The notes beneath the pieces are model-generated. The model did not search any database and was not told where the DNA came from. It was given only the letters and a program-made list of their open reading frames with translations. This document shows positions 1-5,282 of a stretch of 8,497 nucleotides of DNA, piece by piece (within the stretch, counting starts at the first letter, position 1; the number at the start of each line of letters is the position of its first letter). Position numbers and translations under genes: made by a program. This stretch comes from Candidatus Omnitrophica bacterium UBA6233. Its GTDB lineage: Bacteria; Omnitrophota; Gorgyraeia; Gygaellales; Profunditerraquicolaceae. The stretch is from NCBI GenBank assembly GCA_002440965.1, contig DJWJ01000025.1, positions 1,507-10,003 of the forward strand, read 5' to 3'.

Positions 1-340
1 GCCGAAAATTTTCTAATGCGCGCTCACAACACCCTTCGGCAAAATAGAGACAAGCTCTTCCTTATAAAAGGGGACATTTTCCGTAGTAGGCTATCTGCGC
101 AGGCTGGACAGGTAAGTGTCCCCTGATATTTCGCGTCTGGGCTTGTCTGGGGCTTTCTCGGGAACGCTTGCATTTCCCCAGCCGGAAATGCTGCGCTCTG
201 GTCGGCGTGTCGCTCTCCCGCATCCGGGCCCTCGGATAAAAGAGTTTTTGGATATTTGTGCCGGCTGCGGGAACCGTGCCCGCTTCCACGCCTCCAAGTC
301 CCTCGAAACCCCAGCCAACCCAGACGCTTAGAAAAGCATT
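1..340. other. Gene-poor segment with GC-rich hairpins
   Basis: I see no gene I can defend here; open frames on both strands are short and resemble no family. Positions 120-330 are clearly richer in G+C than the A+T-rich sequence from 331 on. Perfect inverted repeats include GCATTTCC (170-177) with GGAAATGC (184-191) and GCGGG (267-271) with CCCGC (279-283). Frame 1 is open from the window edge to the TGA at 124-126 and could be the tail of a gene that starts outside the window, but I cannot assign it. The segment could be a decayed gene, a genome-wide repeat or a structured RNA; nothing in the window decides. Confidence 0.4.
70..123. repeat. GGGGACA/TGTCCCC inverted repeat
   Basis: GGGGACA at 70-76 is the exact reverse complement of TGTCCCC at 117-123. 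Between them lies an internal palindrome, CTGCGCAG, at 95-102. Short GGGGACA-ended palindromes of this type are scattered in many genomes that carry REP-associated Y1 transposases (RAYTs). No such transposase gene is in the window, so calling it a REP-like element is an inference. Confidence 0.45.
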
Positions 341-345
341 TTGGT

Positions 346-395
346 ATTAGTAGGGAATATAGATAATCGATTCCTTTGGGAATCAGTATTCTAAT
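346..395. repeat. Nested inverted repeat upstream of promoter
   Basis: A perfect inner stem, GATTCC (369-374) with GGAATC (379-384) and loop TTTG, sits inside an outer pairing of ATTA (346-349) and GAATA (355-359) with TATTC (387-391) and TAAT (392-395). It ends about 20 bases before the -35 box at 416. It could be an operator, a recombination site or the remnant of a mobile end; the sequence does not tell which. Confidence 0.4.
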
Positions 396-415
396 AAATT
401 ATAGATAAATAATTG

Positions 416-445
416 TTGACAAATGTTAAGTAATCGATATAGAAT
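416..445 (+). promoter_or_regulatory. Sigma-70-like promoter of the 529-3457 gene group
   Basis: A perfect TTGACA (-35) at 416-421 is followed after 18 bases by TAGAAT (-10) at 440-445. The same box pair, TTGACA and TAGAAT, occurs at 3638 and 6152 with a 16-base spacer. The predicted transcript starts near 452 and meets the terminator hairpin at 476-513 before reaching the first ORF. The promoter therefore drives either a short RNA of about 60 bases or an attenuated operon. Confidence 0.6.
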
Positions 446-475
446 AAGGCATGTTCGAGAAGGAGTTAGTAAGAT

Positions 476-513
476 AAAAAGAGAACTTACTCACATTGAA
501 GTTCTCTTTTTTT
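476..513 (+). terminator. Strong hairpin terminator in the leader (possible attenuator)
   Basis: AAAAAGAGAACTT (476-488) pairs perfectly with AAGTTCTCTTTTT (499-511) around a 10-base loop, and the T tract runs to 513. It lies between the promoter at 416-445 and the first start codon at 529. A weaker alternative stem, AGTAAG (468-473) with CTTACT (486-491), shares bases 486-488 with the terminator stem and would exclude it. This arrangement fits transcription attenuation, or simply the end of a short RNA. Confidence 0.7.
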
Positions 514-528
514 GCATTTAGGGGTATA

Positions 529-699
529 ATGAACGAAAAATTTGGCTGTCCCGAAGAAGTGCTAAAGATTGAAAAAGAATTCGGTGAGTGTCTAGATAAG
601 ACTAATATACCTTTGAAACAGTTAAAAGATGTTCTCGCCTTTCTTAATTCAAAAGAAGAGAGCGAGAATAGAGATTTACCAGAGATGTTTTTTAAGTAG
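529..699 (+). CDS. Hypothetical 56-residue acidic protein
   Basis: I do not recognise this protein. It is short, charged and predicted largely helical, rich in Glu and Lys, with two cysteines (residues 7 and 17) and no signal peptide or membrane segment. I chose ATG at 529 rather than the TTG at 496 because 496 lies inside the terminator hairpin; GGGG at 521-524 may serve as a weak ribosome-binding site. It ends four bases before the start I prefer for the peptidase-like gene, so the two are probably co-transcribed and translationally coupled. That position suggests a small partner, regulator or substrate of the peptidase, but this is inferred from position only. It has no double-glycine leader motif of the kind that C39 peptidases of bacteriocin exporters cleave. 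It may also not be translated. Confidence 0.45.
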   Translation: MNEKFGCPEEVLKIEKEFGECLDKTNIPLKQLKDVLAFLNSKEESENRDLPEMFFK

Positions 700-703
700 G
701 TTC

Positions 704-2356
704 ATGTCTGTCCTCAAGCTTGCTCCCCCTCTAAGAAAACCGGTAATCTATTATACAAAACCTCCAAACTCAAATTTTGATTTCATAGAAAAGAATTTCG
801 GATTCTCTCCTCCTTTATATAGGATTCTTTCCCAGGTAAGGACTTCAAATTTTTCTACTTTAGTATTAGAAGATATTGATAGTGTTGGTTTTTCACAGGA
901 GGACGATTCTGAATTAAGAGATGCCGGGTATGTATTATCGACTTCACCACTTAAAAGGTTAAGTTTTTTTAAAAGCAAGATCCGCAGTATCCGTCATCTT
1001 AAAAGGCAAAAAAGTAGTAACCTTTTGGGGTATGCCATAATGAAACAAGTCCCCTTGAAAGATAAATCGGGTGGATTTAGATGGATTGTTTTTGAGTCAG
1101 TAGTAACTAATAGCAGGCATGTGAATAATTATATACCAAGAAAGAAGCAATATGCTATTAACATCGGAAATAACATATTAACTTTAAGTGGAGTTTTATA
1201 TTGTCAGCAAAATGGAATAAATAATGTTTGTGCACATGTTGCGCTAAGAACTGCCATTTCTTTGATGCTAGAGTCTGGAGATATCAGCTATAGAGAAATA
1301 AATCAAATATTAAAGAATGAGGGAATGCCGCATTACCCGACAGATCCTTTAGCTCGTACACAGATCTTAAGGATTCTAGATAAATTAGGTATAAAATGGT
1401 CCAAGGAAACTTATTTTTCCGATGAAGAATTGAAGCGTTTAGGTGAGAAGGGGCCAACCATCCCCTATCAGACATACCTCTATAGTAGCATAGAATCAGG
1501 GTATCCTGCATTATTAGCTTTTTCTGTTCCAAATCGAGACGAGGGTCATGTAATACCTTGTTTTGGTCATACATTTAACGAAGACACCTGGGTTCCCAGA
1601 GCGGAAACTAGCTATTTCAACATTGGAAAAATATCTTATTTGCATAGCGATTCTTGGCTAAGTACTTATATTTGTCATGATGACAATTTTGGTTCTAATT
1701 ATTGCTTACCTAAGCAATATATCTCAAATCATAATTCTATTCTTGTTATTGCTTTAAGACCAAATGAAATAAGTTACGATGCTATATTTGCTAATGCTAT
1801 TACTTTGGATTATCTGTATACTTCTTTGGCCAATGAATTGCAGGTTATTTCTACAGATAATATTTGGGCAAAAAGATTGTTAGCGGCTATTCGAGGAACA
1901 AATAAGGGTTGGTTTGTTTTGAGAGCCATGCAAGTGAATTCTCGGCAATACATTCAGCATTTACGCTCGCTTAGGGCCTGGGGAAAGAGAAAAGTTAAAA
2001 TTCCAGAGTACCGGATTAATTCTCTAGAAAGAAACTTAAAGAATGATTTGTGGATTGTAGAAATATCATTACCTGAGTTATTTCCTGCAAATAGAAGGAA
2101 GCTAGGGGAGGTGGTTTTTAATCCGAATATCTCAACTGTAACTAAAGATTTGTCTAGTTTTTTATTTGCAAGAATTTTAGATAAGTTTTATTTCTTGAAG
2201 AAATTCGACCAAGATCAGTTGGAAGTAACTAAATATGATGCCGGAATTAGTTCTCATACGGAATTATTTTCGTTCGCTTCTCTTAAAACCAGCCGTTTAT
2301 CAAAGTTGTTGAGTGTCTTGAAGGAACGAAGTTTTTGGAAAGTTAGTAATAACTAG
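704..2356 (+). CDS. Papain/C39-like cysteine peptidase-domain protein, function unknown
   Basis: This 550-residue protein carries what looks like a papain-fold catalytic signature in its middle. QQNGINNVCAHVALR at 168-182 gives a candidate oxyanion-hole Gln (168 or 169) and nucleophile Cys176 at the start of a helix. EGHVIPCFGH gives candidate His282, and SDSW followed by HDDNFG gives candidate Asp326 or Asp327. The order Q-C-H-D and the spacing resemble C39-like peptidases. The N-terminal 150 residues and the C-terminal 200 match nothing I know; there is no signal peptide or clear membrane helix. I chose ATG 704 over ATG 629 because 629 overlaps the upstream ORF by 71 bases, while 704 follows its stop by four. 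The gene is visibly A+T-rich against the genes after 3810, which suggests acquisition. It lies upstream of a membrane TPR-like protein. The fold call is by eye; the substrate is unknown. Confidence 0.6.
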   Translation: MSVLKLAPPLRKPVIYYTKPPNSNFDFIEKNFGFSPPLYRILSQVRTSNFSTLVLEDIDSVGFSQEDDSELRDAGYVLSTSPLKRLSFFKSKIRSIRHLKRQKSSNLLGYAIMKQVPLKDKSGGFRWIVFESVVTNSRHVNNYIPRKKQYAINIGNNILTLSGVLYCQQNGINNVCAHVALRTAISLMLESGDISYREINQILKNEGMPHYPTDPLARTQILRILDKLGIKWSKETYFSDEELKRLGEKGPTIPYQTYLYSSIESGYPALLAFSVPNRDEGHVIPCFGHTFNEDTWVPRAETSYFNIGKISYLHSDSWLSTYICHDDNFGSNYCLPKQYISNHNSILVIALRPNEISYDAIFANAITLDYLYTSLANELQVISTDNIWAKRLLAAIRGTNKGWFVLRAMQVNSRQYIQHLRSLRAWGKRKVKIPEYRINSLERNLKNDLWIVEISLPELFPANRRKLGEVVFNPNISTVTKDLSSFLFARILDKFYFLKKFDQDQLEVTKYDAGISSHTELFSFASLKTSRLSKLLSVLKERSFWKVSNN

Positions 2357-2377
2357 TCATTTTTCAATTAAATTAGC

Positions 2378-2405
2378 AAATAAAGGTTACGGTTCTAATT
2401 ATTTG
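2378..2405. repeat. Short dispersed repeat, copy A
   Basis: AAATAAAGG (2378-2386), three variable bases, then CGGTTCTAATTATTTG (2390-2405). The same string recurs at 3510-3537 with only the central bases changed. The two copies sit just outside the two ends of the TPR-like membrane gene. The GGTTC here can also pair with GAACC at 2421-2425, which would place the ribosome-binding region of that gene at the foot of a hairpin. Confidence 0.6.
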
Positions 2406-2428
2406 TTAATTTTTATAGAGGAACCAGA

Positions 2429-3457
2429 ATGAGGAAAGGTATAGTGATGTCTTTGTTAATCTTTATTTTCCGAGTTGGCTGGGTAATTTCTATTCTTATT
2501 TTGGCTTATTCCAAGAAGTCACTTGAACTAATATTGTTATTGTTTGCGGCTGCTGTTGCGGTTGAAGGTGCTATGTACTCTTTTGCTTTGGAAGAAGCTA
2601 AGGAAAGAGTAAAAATAGGGTCATCTTTTTTTAATTTAGAGATACCTCAGTTTTTAGTTGGGATTGTTATGGCAGGAATGATATTGTGCTTCATATATTT
2701 CACGAATTCAACAAAAGCTAAAAGTGAAGATGAATTAAAATGGTTTATTAGACAAACTATATCAGAAGAATCTGTTGCAGATAAAAATGATGAAACCGTG
2801 GATAATAGAGCGAGGACACCAAAAGAACTGATATCAAAAGCCAATGATGAATATTATCTAGATAATTTTGAAAGATGTATAGAAATACTAGATTCTATCA
2901 ATTCAAATGAAGAAGCCATTCTAGAGTCAAAAGCTTATCTAAAGATCTTATCTTTATATAAGCTACAACTACAACGAATCAATTTATTTGAGAATGTAAA
3001 AGAAGAAAACAAGAATGAATTAGATGATTTGTTTAATCGTTACTTAACAAAATATAAAGATAATTGTAAGTTTACGACTATTTATTATCATTATGGACAT
3101 TTTATTTGGAGAATACTAGGTGATCAAAATAAAGCTTTAGCCATCTTTGATGATATAATTAAGAATTATTGGTATTCGGAATGGATACAGGGGAGTCTTT
3201 ATTATTCATCAATACTTTATCGTAAGTCTGGCAATCTAGATGAGTTCAAGATCGCCACTGAACAGATGAAGATCTTATCGACAAGGGATGGTAATCTAAA
3301 AATTTTCGAGACTGGAGAGACTGTAGATGCGAGGGGGTATGCTAAGAAAATTCTAAAACAATGGAATATTGCGGAGACAGAAGATGGTTCTGCCCCAGCC
3401 AATGATCTAAGTTACATTTTTAAACTAAAAGAAGATATACAGAAAGTTAAAATCTGA
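2429..3457 (+). CDS. Membrane protein with three N-terminal helices and TPR-like region
   Basis: This 342-residue protein has three hydrophobic segments at about 7-27, 31-53 and 75-93, then a soluble helical region. Residues 131-165 and 215-283 look like degenerate tetratricopeptide helix pairs, for example ISKANDEYYLDNFERCIEIL and DQNKALAIFDDII. TPRs are protein-binding scaffolds, so it may recruit a partner to the inner membrane; the peptidase-like protein encoded 72 bases upstream is the obvious candidate, but that is inference. ATG 2429 has GAGGA at 2418-2422 with good spacing; ATG 2447 also has a good site (AGGAAAGG, 2432-2439) and would trim six residues. It shares the A+T-rich composition of the two preceding genes. 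Dispersed repeats lie on both sides. I recognise no family, and no catalytic motif is visible. Confidence 0.6.
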   Translation: MRKGIVMSLLIFIFRVGWVISILILAYSKKSLELILLLFAAAVAVEGAMYSFALEEAKERVKIGSSFFNLEIPQFLVGIVMAGMILCFIYFTNSTKAKSEDELKWFIRQTISEESVADKNDETVDNRARTPKELISKANDEYYLDNFERCIEILDSINSNEEAILESKAYLKILSLYKLQLQRINLFENVKEENKNELDDLFNRYLTKYKDNCKFTTIYYHYGHFIWRILGDQNKALAIFDDIIKNYWYSEWIQGSLYYSSILYRKSGNLDEFKIATEQMKILSTRDGNLKIFETGETVDARGYAKKILKQWNIAETEDGSAPANDLSYIFKLKEDIQKVKI

Positions 3458-3509
3458 AAATAAGGGAATGACTCTGATCTTTAAAACTTGAGGACGCTTC
3501 AGTAGTTTG

Positions 3510-3537
3510 AAATAAAGGGGGCGGTTCTAATTATTTG
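3510..3537. repeat. Short dispersed repeat, copy B
   Basis: AAATAAAGG (3510-3518), a short variable core, then CGGTTCTAATTATTTG (3522-3537). It matches 2378-2405 in length and in all but the central bases. A partial third version, CCTAATTATTTT, follows the hairpin at 3737-3748. Confidence 0.6.
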
Positions 3538-3637
3538 GATCCCAAGCTTGAAAAAGGAGGCATCCCCTCGCAAAAGACGCTCGGGGTCAATTCCGGATGT
3601 CTAAGAGCGGGGAATTGAGGGATTTGAGGGATTTTGG

Positions 3638-3665
3638 TTGACACCTATATTAGCAGATGTAGAAT
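3638..3665 (+). promoter_or_regulatory. Promoter of repeat RNA element, copy 1
   Basis: TTGACA at 3638-3643 and TAGAAT at 3660-3665 with a 16-base spacer. Both boxes and the spacing are identical at 6152-6179, although the spacer bases differ, which supports selection on the boxes themselves. Confidence 0.65.
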
Positions 3666-3671
3666 ATAGTT

Positions 3672-3738
3672 AATAATCAAGTTTGGCTGCGCCAAAGTCG
3701 CAATTCGAGGGACGGTTTCTAGAAGAATAGAACCGTCC
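3672..3738 (+). ncRNA. Putative small RNA, copy 1 (two hairpins)
   Basis: The predicted transcript starts about seven bases after the -10 box. It folds into hairpin 1, TTTGGC (3682-3687) with GCCAAA (3691-3696) and loop TGC, then a linker containing GTCGCAATTCGAGG. Hairpin 2 pairs GACGGTT-T-CTA (3711-3721) with TAGAACCGTC (3728-3737), with one bulged T. It matches 6186-6252 almost base for base. Unlike that copy, hairpin 2 is followed by CTAATTATTTT rather than a clean T run, so termination may be weak and transcription may continue into the gene at 3810. I match it to no known RNA family. Confidence 0.5.
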
Positions 3739-3809
3739 TAATTATTTTAAATAAACCAGGGGGCGCTTCGGCAGTTTTTAATCCCCCAGAGTTCCAGAAT
3801 TCGTTCAAA

Positions 3810-4307
3810 ATGCCTGATTTTACAAAATATATAAAACACGCCAAGGGCCTGGGCGCAAAGGAAGCCAGGATTATTTCACCCAAGACTATCGTTGTAGCAG
3901 AGTGGGTGAGGATGAAATGCCAGTTTGGCTGCGATGGTTTCGGCCAGTCTTTAACCTGCCCACCGTATTCGCCTACTCCTGAATTTACCCGCCGGATGCT
4001 TACGTTTTATAAACATGCCCTTATTGTCCATGACGGCGACTATACAGATATACATGGCCTCATCCCTAAATTGGAGCGGGAGATATTTCTGGACGGATAT
4101 TATAAGGCTTTTGGAATGGGATCTGGGCCGTGCCAGCTTTGCGCAAAATGCGCCAAATTCTGCCGTCACCCCGACAAGACAAGGCCGTCTATGGAGGCTT
4201 GCGGAATAGACGTTTATAGCACTGTAAGATCCAACGGTTTTCCGATTAAAGTGTTAAATATGCCGGGTTGCAAAGGCAACTACTACGGGATTGTATTGAT
4301 CGATTAA
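3810..4307 (+). CDS. DUF2284 predicted metal-binding protein
   Basis: This 165-residue protein matches the DUF2284 family of cysteine-rich predicted metal-binding proteins. It is found in many anaerobes and its biochemical role is not established. The family signature is clear: CQFGCDGFGQSLTCPPYSPTP at 37-57 (Cys37, 41, 50) and CQLCAKCAKFCRHP at 108-121 (Cys108, 111, 114, 118), followed by Cys131 and a late Cys154. The CxxCxxCxxxC run with a following HP resembles an iron-sulfur or zinc site, so metal or cluster binding in the cytoplasm is likely. Length is close to the family norm and there is no signal peptide. No Shine-Dalgarno is evident before ATG 3810; it may be read from the promoter at 3638 or from a CAGAAT-like box at 3795. 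Family confidence is high, function low. Confidence 0.85.
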   Translation: MPDFTKYIKHAKGLGAKEARIISPKTIVVAEWVRMKCQFGCDGFGQSLTCPPYSPTPEFTRRMLTFYKHALIVHDGDYTDIHGLIPKLEREIFLDGYYKAFGMGSGPCQLCAKCAKFCRHPDKTRPSMEACGIDVYSTVRSNGFPIKVLNMPGCKGNYYGIVLID

Positions 4308-4308
4308 G

Positions 4309-4314
4309 TATAAT
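4309..4314 (+). promoter_or_regulatory. TATAAT box for leaderless start at 4321
   Basis: A perfect TATAAT ends six bases before ATG 4321, so the expected transcription start falls on the A of the start codon. There is no Shine-Dalgarno between them. No convincing -35 box lies at the usual distance. The box starts two bases after the upstream stop codon. The same geometry occurs at 7130 and 7623. Confidence 0.5.
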
Positions 4315-4320
4315 ATTCAT

Positions 4321-4671
4321 ATGCGCATTTGGGATATTGAACCTGCTAGATTATGTCGCAACCATCTTTTAGGCGAGCATCGGGAATTGCACGCGATCTG
4401 GTCAATACTCACCAAGAATAAAAAAGGTTATTCCCGCCATCCGGAGACCTTAAGGTGGAAGGGTAAGCTAAAAGCATTATATTTAAGGCACGAGCTTTTG
4501 GTTAAGGAATTAAAAAGAAGGGCTTATCAGCATAAGAGCGATCTGGCGAAACGTCTTGCTTCCGGCAGCGGCAGGCAAAATCAATTTATAAATTCATATA
4601 AAGAGCAGTTAAGTATTTTAAGGCGTAAAAAGTGCGGATGTAAAAAAGGAAATCTCGAATGGAAGAATTGA
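4321..4671 (+). CDS. Pyrimidine dimer DNA glycosylase / endonuclease V-like
   Basis: This 116-residue protein belongs to the Pyr_excise family (T4 DenV-like), which nicks DNA at UV-induced pyrimidine dimers by glycosylase plus lyase action. The N-terminus, with HLLGEHRELHAIW at 15-27, aligns by eye with the T4 enzyme; His15, Arg21 and Glu22 correspond to its His16, Arg22 and catalytic Glu23. GYSRHPETLRWKG (36-48) and LYLRHELLVKELKRRAY (53-69) are typical of bacterial members. The T4 enzyme uses Thr2 as amine nucleophile; here Arg follows the initiator Met, as I recall in many bacterial homologues, so the lyase chemistry may differ or use another amine. The C-terminus has a basic CGCKKG tail at 105-110. 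The stop overlaps the start of the GNAT gene at 4659, so the two genes are coupled. A leaderless promoter is proposed upstream. Confidence 0.8.
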   Translation: MRIWDIEPARLCRNHLLGEHRELHAIWSILTKNKKGYSRHPETLRWKGKLKALYLRHELLVKELKRRAYQHKSDLAKRLASGSGRQNQFINSYKEQLSILRRKKCGCKKGNLEWKN

Positions 4672-5270
4672 AGAATCTTCTTAGGCTTAAGGATGAACAT
4701 ATAGCAGGCGCGGCAAAAACGCTTGCGCAGGCTTTTCATGATGAGCCGCTCAAAGTTTATCTATATCCGGATGTAAAGATAAGAGATGAGATGGCAATTG
4801 ATTTTTTTGAATTTATGCTGCGCTATGTTATTTTGTTCGGCGAAGCTTACGCGAGTTCTCTTAACTTTGAAGGAGTCGCGCTTTGGCTGCCTTCGGAATA
4901 CGCCAAAATGACTCCGGAGACAATGGCTAAAGCAGGTATAGATAAATTGCAGGCTCAGCTGGATAAGGATTTTAGGGAGCGGATAAAACCTATCTATGAT
5001 CTTATAGATAAAAAGCACGCCCAAAATGCTCCTGTCAGGCATTGGTATCTTGCTTTTATCGGAGTTGCCGCGCCTTCCCAGGGAAAAGGATTTGCCGGCA
5101 AGCTGCTCAAGCCGATGCTATCCCGGTTTAAGGCTGAAAATATGCCTTGTTACCTGGAGACCGAGAGCCATAAGAATGTGGATATTTACACGCATTACGG
5201 TTTTAAATTGGTTGAGAAATATTTTGTTTTTGATACGGGCTTGTATTTTTACTCAATGTTAAGAGAATAA
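4659..5270 (+). CDS. GNAT family N-acetyltransferase
   Basis: This 203-residue cytoplasmic protein has the GNAT fold signature. Motif A, the acetyl-CoA pyrophosphate loop, lies at 131-151 with VAAPSQGKGFAGKLL (Gln141, Gly142, Gly144). Motif B is about 163-186, with LETESHKNVDIYTHYGF, the usual strand and helix ending in YGF. The N-terminal part has the AQAFHDEPLKVYLYPD pattern seen in many stand-alone GNATs of this size. The acceptor cannot be read from sequence; a small molecule or protein amine is possible. ATG 4659 lies 13 bases inside the 3' end of the glycosylase gene, behind an AAAAAAGGA ribosome-binding site at about 4642-4650, so it is translationally coupled. The hydrolase gene starts 12 bases after its stop, which makes 4321-6140 a likely operon. 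No pathway link between the genes is evident. Confidence 0.85.
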   Translation: MEELKNLLRLKDEHIAGAAKTLAQAFHDEPLKVYLYPDVKIRDEMAIDFFEFMLRYVILFGEAYASSLNFEGVALWLPSEYAKMTPETMAKAGIDKLQAQLDKDFRERIKPIYDLIDKKHAQNAPVRHWYLAFIGVAAPSQGKGFAGKLLKPMLSRFKAENMPCYLETESHKNVDIYTHYGFKLVEKYFVFDTGLYFYSMLRE

Positions 5271-5282
5271 AGGGGACGTGAT

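Larger units (their letters stand above)
3458..3809. other. Repeat-rich intergenic region
   Basis: About 350 bases hold no gene. In order: a GACGCTTC module (3493-3508), dispersed repeat copy B (3510-3537), TCAATTCC (3587-3594) paired with GGAATTGA (3611-3618), the promoter plus double-hairpin element (3638-3737), and GGCGCTTCGGCAGTTT (3762-3777), which matches 3493-3508 at 13 of 16 positions. GGGGG (3759-3763) and CCCCC (about 3783-3787) could close a further hairpin. The pieces CTAATTATTT, AAATAAA and GGGGGCG each occur more than once in different order, as in a site of repeated insertion or recombination. Confidence 0.6.

Noticed and set aside
91..318. Overlapping minus-strand and plus-strand ORFs of about 70 residues in the GC-rich segment
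   Set aside because: They overlap each other in several frames, are rich in Arg, Pro and Gly as expected of random GC-rich sequence, and resemble no family.
496..528. TTG 496 as start of the small acidic protein
   Set aside because: It lies inside the terminator hairpin and would encode a Phe-rich tract from the T run; ATG 529 is the more natural start.
629..703. ATG 629 as start of the peptidase-like protein
   Set aside because: It would overlap the upstream ORF by 71 bases and add 25 residues with no ribosome-binding site; ATG 704 gives a tight four-base spacing.
529..2356. Toxin-antitoxin pair (56-residue protein plus large protein)
   Set aside because: The small protein has no DNA-binding or known antitoxin motif, and the 550-residue partner is far larger than usual toxins; position alone is not enough.
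3691..3720. tRNA-like T arm (AATTCGA loop) in the repeat element
   Set aside because: The bases flanking AATTCGA do not form a 5-bp stem, and no acceptor, D or anticodon stem is present.
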